Numbered from the stretch's first letter, positions 12,712-24,649 are shown. The stretch: 64,000 bases of DNA from Clitopilus passeckerianus (GCA_944990035.1 CALYLX010000142.1:806001-870000); one strand, 5' to 3'. The notes: generated by a model from the letters alone, not told the origin. Numbers and translations: made by a program.

Positions 12712-14614
12712 TTAGCGTGCCTTGGATGCTCCGGGAAGAGTAACGCGGAACACGAGGAACTGGTTGTCGACATCCAAGCCAGCGTCGAAAGGAACGCCGA
12801 GGGAAACACCCTGAGTACTGAGGAAATCGTTGTCCGACTGAACGGTCGATCTGTCAGGTCTTGATTACAAACAAAGATGGCTGTATGCGTACCGCAGTGA
12901 ACAGAAAGTAGTCATCTGGGAAGGCAGATTCGTGGACAGAGGCCAGAGCAAACGATTCCCACTTCGAACCAATCAAGGTTTCATCGTTTGGAGAGCCTAT
13001 ATACATGAACGGTCAAGACTTAGGCTCTGGCGGACTGCTTATTGTGGTACTAACCATTGTGCAGACCAAAGCGAGACAACTCGATGGGATCAATATAATT
13101 GATGAATGAGACGTAAGTCGCAGGCTTGATGCTAGAGTCGAGAACGCCTCCCGTCGCGATAGGATTTTCGGGCTCGTCAAACTTGGTGCCATGTATATCT
13201 GTAGCTCCACTTATGGTAATGAGATCGGCTTGCCTGAAGGTTGTAAGTGAGCATGTTTTGAGCTGTTGAATAGTAGAGAACATACTTGTATTTCGACTTG
13301 TTATCATCACCACCTTGGCCGTCCCCGTCCCTAGCAAGGACTAGGAAGACGCCAGGGCCAACGTAGTGAATCTCGCTGCTTGCCTGTGTGTTGCCTTTCG
13401 AGCTCTGGGGAAGAGGAACCACCCATTCACCAGTCAGTTTGACTTTGAGCAATGGATGGGAGATGTTGTAGGCAAGAAGGCGGGTATAGCGGGAAGTCGA
13501 CTTGCTATCACCGCCGTCCTGAATGTTAGCCGATTGTAGCATGACATAGAGGACCTTATTCTTGAAATCGACGGTGAGGTTTTCGAACCCTATTGATGAG
13601 ATCACAGGTCATCATGCTTGCTTGAATGAATTTGAATGAAGGGCCTGACCTTGATTACCAGTTCGACCGGTCTTCGGAGGAACGTCCGAAGTGAAGTTCA
13701 GTACGCCGTTTGCACCTCTAGGAAGGAAAGCATTCGGAGGTTGGATGGTCTGGATCAAGTGCCCATCTGCCGAAAACCTATAGACGTAGGGTCCATATTC
13801 ATCGCTGATCCAAAAACTGACAAATTATGAGCCTCGGCCCTCTATTGTTCAGAACATTGTATTCAACTTACGTTCCATCCGGATTTGACACTAGCCCCTC
13901 TGCGTCAATGGAAAGGTGAGCATAGTTGCTTGCAGCAATCGGCATTTCCGGATCGAGGAGCGGGATCAGGGCGATCCCAATTGTTTTTTCGGACATCCTG
14001 GGGCGACAATCCCGACGTCTTTACATTCCAGCGCTCGTATTGGAGCGTGGTCTTCTTGTATTTCAGGGCAAGGGTTATTTGGGCATCGGCGAAGCTGAGA
14101 TTATCGGTTCCATAATATGGCTTTAATTCGAAGTCTATCTCGTGCCGACGAGCCTGATAGTCGATAGTCGTGTCACTTCGAGCATAAGATGAGCAAAACA
14201 ATAGTGCTAGTTTGAGTTATAGCGTGTGACGTACATATTGTATCCCCTGTCGGGCTGGACAACAAAAGTTCCTGTGAATTTGCCGTTGCCCGCCTTGAAT
14301 GAACCATATTTGATATCAATGCCGCTCCCAATACCGCCAAGTGTATCACCAGTAGACTCTCTAAAGTTGGACGGAATTCGTCCGAACCCCACCAAGCCCT
14401 GTATGAGAACAATAAGCGAATGCCGCCACAACGCATGATCATCCAGATTCCACACACACACCTTGTTCACATATGTCGCGCCGTTCAAAGCGGCCGAACT
14501 AACGACTCTGGCTGGGTCTGCCTGCGCCCTGGGAGGCGGGGTAGGGGATGCATGCACCAAGAGGTTACACGTCAAGGTGAGGTATACAGCTGTCGACACG
14601 ATTGCCTTCAACAT
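12712..14614 (-). CDS. Secreted phytase-like-domain protein, copy 2
   Basis: The ATG at 14614 is chosen because it is followed directly by a signal peptide (MLKAIVSTAVYLTLTCNLLVHASPTP); the open frame runs further upstream without a leader. The order of motifs repeats copy 1: ATYVNK|GLVGFGRIP, LGGIGSGIDIKYGSF, TGTFVVQPDRGYN, YGPYVYRFS, GFENLTVDFKNKVLYVMLQSAN, RDGDGQGGDDNKSKYKYV and TYVSFINYIDPIELSRFGLH, ending LPGASKAR. The introns fall in matching places, which supports tandem or dispersed local duplication. Family PF13449; substrate unknown. The N-terminal region after the signal peptide is longer than in copy 1 and rich in Pro and Ala. Confidence 0.85.
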
Positions 14615-15466
14615 GATGCGGAGCTCTGGGGCAGGGGGTAGACATACCTGAAGTCTACTCGTCCTTAGATATGTGTCGATGTCGTCAAACGTGCGTGAAT
14701 TGTGCCTTTGAGACCATCTGGAACCCATCAACGATGTTGATTTCCTCCTTTCCTCCATGTTTAATCGGGGACCGGGGGCATAGTTGTCGATCCTTTCTCC
14801 GGTCTGTCCGTCGACCTTCTGCTGAGATGGCACCTTTCAGTCACACGAGCAGTTCTTGGATGATAGACGCGCATCCGTAGCGAAGTCAAGGAGATTGAAG
14901 CCGGCGGTAAGGCTCGTCGACTGTCTTGTACGCGTTCCCGTTTGATGGCGAACAAAGACGATCACAACGGTCACGATAGGCGACACGTTTTTTCTCCTCC
15001 AACAAACGTTCGAAGGCCAAGGTTTCAAAATCTCTTGCCTGAGCACGCCACTATATCTTGCACACTCGGGCTCTGACACATTTCGTATTGCGATGGATAC
15101 GGCGGGGGTTTTGCATGTGCAAGCCGGGATGATTACCAAAAGGCGACAGGTAATTTCTCCCACCATTCACCCAAAAAGTCTAAGCCCATCATCTCCGTAG
15201 GTTAAATGACTTTCAATAGCGACCTTGGAGGTTTCAACATTCCAATTGTTGCTGCATTATTGCAGGGCCGTTTAGCAGAGGGTCTAATATTGACCCAAAT
15301 CCGCTAAGAACACCGGCTGCCCGGCTAGCAATTCCGGATGGCCTCTTTATTTAAATTGATGGCCTCTATCATGCTCTGAACCCCATTCCCTTCTTGTTTC
15401 GAGGATTCTCGATCTATTATACATAAGGGCACCCAAACTTCACACACACCTTCACAACTACCCACC
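14615..15466. other. Intergenic region between divergent genes
   Basis: About 850 bp separates phytase-like copy 2 (-) and the FMN enzyme (+). No further gene was seen. It should hold both promoters, and the right side has an A/T-rich TATA-like site. Confidence 0.5.
15348..15355 (+). promoter_or_regulatory. TATA-like element of the FMN-dependent enzyme gene
   Basis: TATTTAAA lies 112 bp before the ATG at 15467 and is followed by a C/A/T-rich leader (ACTTCACACACACC) common before well-expressed fungal genes. Placement is plausible but not proven. Confidence 0.4.
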
Positions 15467-17096
15467 ATGTCTCTCGCAACATCGATCCCAGGCAAATGGG
15501 CAACCTACGCAACTGGCATCTATGTCAGTCGCAAGGCACCCGAACCCTTGGGTACAGTCGTCTTCGAGGAGATCGAGGCCAAGGCCATCGAGACTCTCAA
15601 GCAATATCCAGGTGAGTACCATAACGCTTGTCAAGCTCATGATCCAGGCTGATCGAATATAGGTGCCTTCATGTACGCCGGCGGCAGCGCAGGCACATGT
15701 TCGACCTATCGTGCAAATCGTAAGGGCCTTGATAGGTATGCTATCATCCCTAGGATGCTTGTTGATGCTACAACACGCAACCTTGAGGTAGGACACCCGT
15801 CCCACAGCATTATCCAGCTTACTTACAACGTATCGTGTAGACCACCATCTTCGGAAACAAGCACAACTGCCCGATCCTCATTGCACCTATTGGCGTACAG
15901 GGTATTTTCCATGGTGATGCAGAACTCGCACCTGCGCGAGCTGCTGGTAAACTCGAAGTCCCGTTCATCATGAGCACTGCATCTTGCCGCAGTATCGAAG
16001 AAGTTGCCGAGGCCAACGGCGACGGCCCTCGTTGGTATCAGCTTTACTGGTATGTCCTCACTCGTTCTTATGACCGACCAGTCGCTGAGCTGGGCACATA
16101 GGCCAAAGACCGACGATGTTACCCTCTCACTTCTCAAACGTGCTAAGGAGAATGGCTTCAAAGTTCTAGTCGTTACGCTCGATACCATGCTGCTCGGCTG
16201 GCGGCCACACGATATGGTCTACTCCTTCCTCCCCTTTGCCCACGGTGTCGGTACCCAAGTTGGAACTTCAGATCCAGTCTTCATGGCGAGATATGGCAAG
16301 GAGGCCGTGCATGAGCGTCCAGAGTTCCCTTACCATTCCCCAAACCTGGACAAGAAATTCGCCGAGGGAGATGAGAAGGTCAGGCAAGACGTTTTCATGG
16401 GCATTGAGTGGCTTCGAGAAGCCAACTCTGGTATCTTCCGTTCATGGGAGGACCTCAAGTTCCTCAGGGACAACTGGGATGGACCCATGGTTCTCAAGGG
16501 TATCCAAAGTGTTCATGTAAGTTGCTCTATTGTGAGGGGGTGAATCGAACATAGCTCACACTCTAATGCGTTCAGGATGCTGAGAAGGCTATGGAATACG
16601 GTGCGGATGGCGTCATTGTTTCCAACCACGGTGAGGCTCTTTCAAGTTAACGCTGCTCTGTATGTATCTGACTCCTAAATTTCCAGGTGGTCGCCAAGTC
16701 GACGGTGCCATCCCCTCCATCTACGCCCTCGCCAACATCATGAAGTCGACGAAGGTCAAGGAAGCCCAAGCTTCTGGTAAACTCACCGTACTCTTTGATT
16801 CTGGAATCCGCAACGGCAGCGACATCATTAAAGCGATGGCTCTCGGTGCCCAGGCCGTTCTACGTGCGTCTGGCTTCTTTCAATTCAGATTGAAAACAGG
16901 GGTTCTGATCTTAATTTGCAGTCGGACGCCCATGGCTATACGGCATGGTGGTTGCCGGAGAGGCTGGTGTCGACCAAGTCATCAAACATACCCTCGCAGA
17001 TCTTGATACCACGCTCGGCTTGGCTGGATACCAGAGTCTCAGCGATATACAAGGAAAGGAGAGGAGGTCCTGCAGAAACTCGACTTCTGTCCGTAA
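15467..17096 (+). CDS. FMN-dependent alpha-hydroxy-acid oxidase, lactate 2-monooxygenase-like
   Basis: The spliced product (about 400 residues) starts MSLATSIPGKWATYATGIYV and has no cytochrome b5 domain, unlike yeast L-lactate cytochrome-c reductase. Diagnostic blocks are IIPRMLVDATTRNLE, ILIAPIGVQGIFHGDAE, FIMSTASCRSIEEVAEA, RWYQLYWPKTDDVT, VVTLDTMLLGWRPHD followed by YSFLPF and GVGTQVGTSDPVF, VLKGIQSVHDAEKAMEYG, and the FMN/catalytic-His motif VSNHGGRQVDGAIPS. The GWRPHD...SDPVF insertion is typical of the lactate 2-monooxygenase branch, which converts L-lactate and O2 to acetate, CO2 and water. Whether the native substrate is lactate is an inference. No signal peptide or clear peroxisomal C-terminus is seen (it ends KLDFCP), so it is probably cytosolic. 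Six or more short introns. Confidence 0.88.
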
Positions 17097-17743
17097 GCAT
17101 TAGCGATAACACAAATATTCGATTTCATGTATCTATAACTCCTTTACTTTCCAAACATGACCTAGAATTCAATGGGATTGAAACAAGAACGATTGAGATT
17201 TTCCCGGCGGACCATGCGGGTGCAGTGTCTTCTGCCGGGCCAAGAAGAGCCCAGAGTGGAGCCAGACTCAAGTAGAAACCTTTTTGGCTTGCTCAGCCTG
17301 AAGTGCTTTAGGCGGCAGGTTTGGGCGACAGTGATAAATATAATTACGTCGGTGGACTTTAGTCAGATGAATCCGATCTGTCGGTTCAGGTCCAGGCTGT
17401 TGATGAAATTTGATCGGATCAGTTCAGTGATCATCGATCAGTGCTATCGCCATCCGCACCTTTGGTTCGTTTGGCCTTCCTTCTGTCGCTCAACCAACTT
17501 GTTGATTCATCCGGAGGCAGTTCATCTCACCCGTGGCCGCCAGAGCTTGTGTGACATACCAAATCAAAGAATGGGACTGAAGAGAACGAATCCCCAAACT
17601 TGAAATGATATCCTTCGATGACCTGGGCAGTGCAAGGACGAGGACGAGGGGTCGTTCTGAGGCGCAAAAGCTCTAGCGATTAGAAAGCATCTTCTAGAAG
17701 AATAGGTGATCCTTTCATAGATGCCATAAATTAGGGTATGTGT
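17097..17743. other. Intergenic, between convergent genes
   Basis: About 650 bp of 3'-flanking sequence lies between the FMN enzyme and the fucosyltransferase-like gene. The open frame at 17172-17603 has no recognisable domain. Confidence 0.5.
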
Positions 17744-19296
17744 TTAAAAGAAGCGGATGCTAGTTGGATCCTTGCCGTCGACCAGACGTCGATGAACAAT
17801 GTTACTTGTGAACGAAGACCACTACGGAAAGAGCGAATGTCAGACAACTTCTGGATGAATCGGGACAAGAGAAACTGACCCCATTCCCAATAAACACGGC
17901 TGAAAGTCGCGCAATATCCATGTCCACTGCCATTCCAGCATCCACACCCTCGCTGTCCAGTTCAAGGTCATGACTGGTCACAATAGTGTGCCAGCCACCA
18001 TCTTTGATCAGTTTTTCCTTCATCACCTCAAGCCACCTTCCCTTTTCATTTGTCAAGAGATACAGGGTGTCCAATGTTCGCTTGTTGCCTCTTGACTCTC
18101 GTATCCATTCTTCCCTGGCAGTGCGTGCCTTTGCAACAATTTGGTCCTGGTCTGGTAGGCACCGCGATACGACGACATCGATATACTTTGGAGTGTTCCA
18201 TCCAAGTTGTGTCGGGAATACGAGGGGTCTGGAAGTTCCGGCAGTTGGTTCCAGCTGTAGAATGTGGAGTTCCAGTACATTCTGTCCATGCAAGCGCCTT
18301 TGAAGTCTCCCCGGCGCACATGCATCGTGAGCATTCGATCGTACGGGTTTGGCGAGACTGGGTGTTTAGGCTTAAGCCCACGTGGAAGGAAGAGGAACTC
18401 GTTGCGAGCGACTGCTGCAGTGACGATTGGGGAACTGCGAAGGAGTTTAGAGGTCGGGGACCTGGAGAAGCTGTCCCACAAGGAGAGTATTCGCTTCTCA
18501 CCAAAGAGCCACAGGTCAAAGACTTGGGGGAACATGTCATCTCCCGTGGCCACAATCTCAACACAGCTCTCTGGTGCTTCGCGAAGCATTTCAGCCCAAA
18601 ATTCGAAGGTTTCGAAGCCTTCTTTCCATCCAAGTTGGGGTTTGATGTCTCCGCTTTTGGACAGGCGCCGCCGGGATTTCGGGCAGATTTCGTCAAAGTA
18701 GGCTAGGGAGACGGAGCGAGGCGCCTCGTCCCCTTCACCCCACGGCTCGCCAATTATTGGACCAGCAATATAGGCAGCCATTGGTGAACGTGGGTGTCTG
18801 AAGGTGTGCCACCACCGTATTCTAGGCCACGGCCAGTGAGTGGGATTCCAGATGTAGTCTTGAAAAACGTAGGCGCGATTTGAGGCATGAGCCAAGTGTG
18901 CATTGAGGAGGCTACAGGGAGAGTCAGTACCAAAGCTCAAGCAGCAGGGCAGAAAAGTGCTGACATCTCGTTAAGGACATTGTTCCACCCCAACTTTCCC
19001 TTCCTGGAGTTATTTTGGAGGGTGAACCGAACGTAGCGTCCGTCTCTACCTTCTGGGTAAGGTAGGCTAGCATTGTGCTGCGGAAGATTTCGTTCCCATT
19101 CTCTGAGCTTCTTGTAGTTCGGTGGTGGTACGTTAGGCTGTGGTATCCACATGTAGACCAGAAGCAGGAATGCCACTACGAATATGACAACAGGTAGTGG
19201 CCTGTGTCTGCAACCATGCCACCGTCGAGGAGAGGGTCCGTGGCCCTTATGGAGAGGTAATCGTAGAGTAGGGCGTGGCCTGTCACCAAAGATCAA
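17744..19296 (-). CDS. Membrane-anchored O-fucosyltransferase-like protein, one frame break
   Basis: This is a type II membrane protein. A basic N-terminus is followed by one transmembrane segment (LPVVIFVVAFLLLVYMWIP) and then RDGRYVRF and GWNNVLNE, AHLAHASNRAYVFQDYIW, and the nucleotide-sugar motif TMHVRRGDF, as in GDP-fucose protein O-fucosyltransferase-like proteins of agarics. The final exon reads WSSFTSNIVHRRLVDG and ends TSIRFF, the usual family ending. Reading passes from the frame with LPELPDP to that with FPTQLGWNTPKYIDVV at 18224-18227, where one more base in the GGGG run restores frame. The start is uncertain: 19296 is the in-frame ATG, but an upstream exon with a GTAAGT donor near 19325 is possible. 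Role inferred: Golgi/ER glycosylation; acceptor unknown. Confidence 0.72.
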
Positions 19297-19781
19297 CCTC
19301 TAATTCTTCGCGAGCAAAGTGAAAGAACTTACATGGTCCCTAACGAGAGAATGCTCGTTGACAGTAGCTGTCATTCACATTCACCAGATGCTGTGAAATC
19401 ATGGAATTTTGCCAGCAACACGACGCGTCGGCTAAACAACGCCGGCGATCAATATCCAAATCATTCTCCAAGGTCACACAAGTGGAAGTTGAGTGAAAGG
19501 CTGGAAGTTGAAGGTGCATTCGATGTGAATGTGGGCTCTTGTGAGCCAGGAATGATGAAGAGAGACTTCTTACGCGAAGAGGAAGAAAAGGTGGGCGTAT
19601 TCACTGATCTTGGTACAGGAGGTGTTCGAGAGGTGTGACTCGCGTCTATCTAGGTTCTCTGTGCACATTGGCAGAGCCAGAAAACCCGACGACCCACGAT
19701 TGGCTGTTGAATATAATTATGAGTAGGAATTTCCAGGTAAGATATATTTGTGATATATGAGTCTATCTCTAACAAGTGAGG
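19297..19781. other. Intergenic, possible 5' exon of the fucosyltransferase-like gene
   Basis: On the minus strand, a short open stretch starting MTATVNEHSLVRDH (near 19378-19334) ends at a good donor (CAT|GTAAGT). It could be a first exon, but joining to the next exon leaves the frame out of register, so it is not included. The remainder is 3' flank of ALG11. Confidence 0.35.
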
Positions 19782-21754
19782 TCACTGTGGCCTATTCCTC
19801 GGCTCCTTGAACAACAATTTCCTCCACCCAGACGCATCCCATGCCTTCTCAAACTCCTCTTCCGAGAACTTCTGCTTGGCTAATGTTCGGGCACGCAACC
19901 TCATAGCCTTCTCCTCTGCAGGCGCCAATGAGAAAGCCTGATGTATTCCATCTGCGAACTCTTCGGTGGTCTTAGCATGGTACCCTGATATCAAGCGGTA
20001 AGTACGGCGGAATCCCAACACATGGTTGCACATACCTGTAGGTTGCCCTTCGAAAGGCACGACAATATCCATGTAAGGCCCCGCAGATGCGTGGACCACA
20101 GGTATTACCCCGGCAGCCTAGATTAAGGAGTGAGATTGCCTGATGGGAACCAAAAAGAAGTGATTAGGTTGCGCACCATAAACTCCACGACGTTAATACC
20201 GAAATGTTCGTCAAGCATCGTGTTCATTCCAACGCTAGCCCGGGATAGCAAGGACAGGATTGCCGGGTAGGAGGCGTTGGTTAAGAGTTCCACGGAGTCC
20301 TGTGATCACAGCCTATTAACATCGGTTTCTGGCTGCTGAGAGGAAAACGTGTTGATGTACCTCGATATCGAGGTCTTTAACAAGCTTGCATAGTTGATCA
20401 ACGCGAGCGGCGTCTGCCTCGTTACGACATCCACCAGCCATTACGAGTTTTGCTGTTTTGGCATACTCCGGGTGCTTGGTAACAAGTTGCTTGAAGGCAC
20501 GAACTTGCTGAGCATGGTTCTTCTCAGGCCTGGTATACATTCATCATATGACCACTTTTAGCATGAAAATACATCGTACCTGAACTGGGCGATGCTGAGA
20601 ATGATGCATTCTCGATGGTCCAGTGAGGATTTTGTCATTTCATGTGTATCACAAGGGGGATAGACAAGGTGCGCCCTCTGCGCTTTTTGGGGCACGGATT
20701 GGGTCGATAAATAGGCAAAAACAAAGGGAGGGAATAGTTGAAGGGTCTCAAGCAGAGGGTCTGTGTGGTTGCGGAGGCTTTCCACATGGGTCTGGGTCCA
20801 TGTCGAATTGGCCATGAGGAGGTTCACGTTCTTCAGGCAGAGGGCATAGTAGTGCATGAACATGCGATAGTACCTATGAGATCATCATCAGAGGCGCATT
20901 CGGAGTAACGACAGAGGATATCTTACAATCCTTTGCCCCACACTAGGATACTCTTCGGAAGAGATACTTGACCTTGCGCTTGAAGCCTACTAGTCATTGA
21001 AGTGCTGATGGTTGGGTAATGTACATAGGCGCCGACAGGGATCTTCCCCAAAATATCGCAACCTGAAACGTGAAAGCATATCCCATGGTATCTAAAAGCA
21101 AGTGTTAATCTGTGGTTGTGCGGAGGTCAATACGGTGACTTACCGAGGTATAGATCAGGTATGAGCTTCGACAAAGCTTCCCAAGCTAGAAACATGGAAC
21201 CCAGGCTTTGGCCCAGCATCGTGAACCGTGGCCATGTGGAAGCTTCCACAAGCCACCGGCGGGTGAGGTATACAAAATGACACCTTCCTGGCTGGATCCG
21301 GATGTCGAAACGCGCCTGCAAGAGATAATTAACCGGATGGCGCAGCGGAAAGCACTGTGCATGACGTACCTTGACCTTTTCTATGATGGCCTCCTTGGAA
21401 GCATCAAGATCTCCGGTATATACCACGCAGACCACGTCCGGTTCCTTGCGTTGTATGTCCGCGATCGCAGTCCATAAGACCCGTTCGCCACCACCACCGG
21501 CATTACTTGGCTTGGAGTCAGTTTAAGAATGCATAACGGTCTCGCAGGGACACACACCAATATGGATGAAAGAATCCAAGGAGGCGTTTCCTGTTCCATT
21601 CCGTCGTAGGAATTCCGAGTGAGGCGAGTACATTTGCACGGCGGAAGGGGTTTGAATTTCGAATGCTACGACTCCAAATCTTCAGAGTGACCACCACACT
21701 CAAGTAGCTGCAAAGCGCTATGAACCATGCATAGACAAGATAACTGTACGCCAT
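19782..21754 (-). CDS. ALG11: ALG11, GDP-Man:Man3GlcNAc2-PP-dolichol alpha-1,2-mannosyltransferase
   Basis: The start at 21754 gives an N-terminal membrane segment (MAYSYLVYAWFIALCSYLSV). Exons then read LLGFFHPY|CNAGGGGERVLW, the classical ALG11 N-terminal motif, then DVVCVVYTGD, MLGQSLGSMFLAWEAL, VNLLMANSTWTQTHVE, LVYPPCDT, ILSIAQFRPEKNH, LVMAGGCRN, and a C-terminal segment with MVHASAGPYMDIVVPF. It adds the fourth and fifth mannoses to the lipid-linked oligosaccharide on the cytosolic face of the ER (GT4 family). The gene has many short introns. It is single and collinear with no frame breaks noticed. Confidence 0.93.
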
Positions 21755-22161
21755 CTGGCGAAGTTTGGAAAAACGGAGTTAGCCAACAGAGCTCATTACC
21801 GCGCGCAAACTGGAGGCTGAACATGGCACAGCAGTCCGTGACGAACGTCACAAATGTCACACAACATTCAGTGCATTGCCCATGATTAGATCTCAGAACA
21901 TGACCCTGTAACACAACTGGGGACACCGTTAGCACCATTGAGTGCCCTACCACACGTGCCAAATATGACGATCTAGAAAGTAACAACGCACCGCATTTCC
22001 AAAACGGATTATGGATCTGGAGAATCAAAGCTTCAAAAAGGTCTGAATTGAGGAAGCACCCACCACTCAACGGTTCCCTTCCCCTCATTCACAAGTCCTT
22101 CTTTCTGAATTCACTTCCCCCTACCCCAGTAATACCGTGGCTCTGAGCCTTCGTTCATCTT
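21755..22161. other. Divergent promoter region between ALG11 and small membrane protein 1
   Basis: About 400 bp with no supportable gene. The minus-strand open frame that covers it is the uninterrupted upstream extension of ALG11 sequence and lacks any domain. Confidence 0.45.
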
Positions 22162-22710
22162 ATGCCTCCTTCTTTCTCAAGCATCTTCTTTATCCTCGTT
22201 CTCTTGACCAACCTATACGAACCTGCAACAGCCATTGCTATCAGTATCCGTGACCAAACCGACGGAGAGGACCCAGATGACAATTACTCCAAAGGTCCCT
22301 CTTTGGCGGGAACAGTGATCCTTGCTGTAGCAGCTTTCATCCGTACGTCCAATGTCCAAAAACGCACCTATTATTCTGCTCACACGATTATGCCAGTCGT
22401 CATACTTATGGTCGCCCTAGTGGTTCTGGCAGTCAAGAAATGGAAGAAGAATCGTCTTCCACAGCGTTATCGTGCTAGCGCCACAGGTGCTAACACCAAA
22501 TCATGGGCCTCGTCTCGCCACCTCAGAGTCAACGACCCGTCTTGGGAGCCGCTGTCGTCTGCCGTTTCACTCCCAGCTCAGGCTCACCCCGAGGGGATAT
22601 TGCTCACCGTCACCACTGACAATGTCGTCGATGAGGCCCGTGGCAGAAGGACACCCTACCCCTTCAGGTCCTTCCCTATCACAATACCCCTCCAAGCAAG
22701 GGGCCTCTAA
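22162..22710 (+). CDS. Small type I single-pass membrane protein 1
   Basis: Two exons (22162-22342, 22397-22710) encode 164 residues. A signal peptide (MPPSFSSIFFILVLLTNLYEPATA) is followed by a short acidic lumenal part and one transmembrane segment (GTVILAVAAFI|LVILMVALVVLAV). A basic stop-transfer patch (KKWKKNR) then leads into a disordered cytosolic tail. The intron interrupts the codons of the transmembrane segment in phase 1. It is exactly 54 bp with no stop, so retention would insert 18 residues and destroy the membrane segment. The gene at 24650-25168 has the same plan and intron position, so the two are probably ancient paralogs. No known domain; function unknown. Confidence 0.6.
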   Translation: MPPSFSSIFFILVLLTNLYEPATAIAISIRDQTDGEDPDDNYSKGPSLAGTVILAVAAFIRTSNVQKRTYYSAHTIMPVVILMVALVVLAVKKWKKNRLPQRYRASATGANTKSWASSRHLRVNDPSWEPLSSAVSLPAQAHPEGILLTVTTDNVVDEARGRRTPYPFRSFPITIPLQARGL

Positions 22711-23306
22711 CTTCACCCTATCTACCTCACCTAGATGTTGATGCAACGCCCCACATCGACATTACATTCAAACAACTTTCTCCGGGTCCGTGACCCTTAC
22801 TATATCATCAACATCCTTATGTTCCAATATTGCCTAGGACCTCATGATTTGCTAGTTCATAACGCCCTGGAGGTGTGATACCCTCATACCCCATCCCCGT
22901 TCTTTAAACAAACTATCCATCTTTGTACGATTCTAATTGACCGTGACGGTCACTCAGTAATTAGCGTTCCCCGCACTGCCAGGCCCCCGCCGTAGCTTGA
23001 GTACTTAGCTTATCTAGCCACCTGTCAGCTCCATTCCCGACGCCAAGTCAACTTGTAATTCTAATGTTTAATTCGAAGGATATATGAGCGATTGGTACAC
23101 CGCCTTTCGGGTTATGGGCTTGAACCTCTTTCCTGAGCGCTACGACTGGGCGTCCTACTTTGGGATGACTCAGGCCACCTAAAATCCATGCCATCTGGCA
23201 TAACTCGGACCGTCGACAGGCTCAGCAGAGGCGAGAAACTGGGGACGCGCGCACCCTGCTCGGCATTCCAACCAAAATAAAGATGATCTGAGATCATTGA
23301 ATGAAA
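22711..23306. other. Intergenic, between convergent genes
   Basis: About 600 bp with no recognisable feature. Confidence 0.5.
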
Positions 23307-24010
23307 TTAAATGAAAAATGCCTCCGCTGAGATCATTTGCCGCTTTAGGAAGGAACGTTGCGGTTTATAGGTGTCGAAGATGCCCACAGAGATGAACACC
23401 GTTGTGAAGAAGAAAATGAAATAGACAGATCTGAAGACTATTGAGGCCGAGATGCGTCCAAGAATGTCTTCAATTGCCATGGATCCTGGGGCTGCTTCGG
23501 GTGGAGGCAGCGCGTCAACGGTGTAACAAAGGAGATCGCATCTGCTAGACGCGTGTAATCTATGAGCCTGGAACCGCATGAGCTCTCGCATAAAACGCGA
23601 ACGCAAATAGCTATAGTGGTAAATGTATCCATGAGTGTTTGATAGTTGTTCAAAGGCATATACCCTTCTCCAATACACCTCGGGTATCTGGCAACTACAT
23701 TCGTCCCCTCATTATTGAACCCTTTTTTCACTTTGAATTGTTTCCATTCTTCGAATAGAACTACAGAGATACTCAATAACAAGAAAGGAGCTACGCAGGG
23801 GGTCTCTCCTTCACGACAACGATTGGGCGAGCAGATCTGGAGTAGGGAAGAGACCCCTGGGTATACAGTGGGGTACGCTCATTCGCAGAACCGTATGCTT
23901 TTGCGCCAAGCCAGGGGTTTCGTGAGTTCTAATTGTTTCAGAGATCTGTTAGCATACAACACTGCTCCGACGGCCTCCGAGTCTACTGTCTTCTTGGAAG
24001 CCTGAAGTTT
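23307..24010 (-). CDS. Unresolved membrane protein, C-terminal exons
   Basis: Two exons can be joined: one with LLSISVVLFEEWKQFKVKKG and VVARYP, the other with SRFMRELMRFQAHRLH and a hydrophobic stretch (FRSVYFIFFFTTVFISVGIF) ending at 23307. The intron between them starts GTGTATTGG and ends CACTATAG. An acceptor TGCGTAG lies just upstream near 23795, and coding-like sequence (VGAVLYANRSLKQLEL) near 23930-23980 may be an earlier exon, but I could not connect it in frame. At least two membrane segments are present. Not recognised; it may be a complete gene with unresolved 5' exons, or a remnant. The 5' boundary given is approximate. Confidence 0.35.
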
Positions 24011-24649
24011 GCGCCGAACACGAGGCACCCATATCCCATTGAGGCTTCTTGGATCCTATAGGAGGTGCTCATGGAAGATTTACCGGCCGAAAGTTCCAAA
24101 TGAATTCTGGGGCTATATCCATGCGGTTATGACAACATTTTTGAGTACTTTTTATCAGTATTGCTGTGCCCGAGCCAGCTCCGAGATTAAAGGCCGAATT
24201 ATATCCTCCTCCTCATGGGGTATGCACTCATACGCCCCTACAAGAATAGGAATGAATGGTGGACGCCGCTTAGGCTCTCTTTGGCGTGGTGGTGGCCCCA
24301 ATAGCCAGGCGGCAAATGACAGGCGCTCAGGAAAAACCGGCAAGCGGACATGGTGCTGCGGATGTCTTGTGAGAGGCCTTGCCATCTGCCAAGGGTTCGG
24401 CATGAGGTAGGAATTGAACTTTTGTCGTTTCAAAGAAGCTAATCTCACGCAACGTGCAAGGTGAACATCAAAGGAAACGGCTTAGAATGGTGGGCCCGCC
24501 TGAGTCAGACGTCGCTCATATCGGCGCCAAGCCAGTATTATCAAAACCTTTAAAAGGCCTGAACTGCTCGACCTTTTTGTCCTTCTCAAGTTCCCCCAGT
24601 CGCAGGCCCACTCTCAGCCTCGCCCATCTATAGGCCACCCCAACGATAT
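24011..24649. other. Intergenic, promoter region of small membrane protein 2
   Basis: No supportable gene. A TATA-like TTTAAAAGG at 24549-24557 lies about 93 bp before the ATG at 24650 and is followed by C/T-rich sequence. Confidence 0.4.

Noticed and set aside
17172..17603. Open frame downstream of the FMN enzyme
   Set aside because: No similarity pattern, and it lies in the 3' flank of two convergent genes.
24405..24455. Possible tRNA on the minus strand (GTTCAATTCC, with a 7-bp acceptor-like pairing GCGTGAG/CTCATGC)
   Set aside because: Only 51 nt between the arms, the T stem does not pair and no D or anticodon arm can be drawn.
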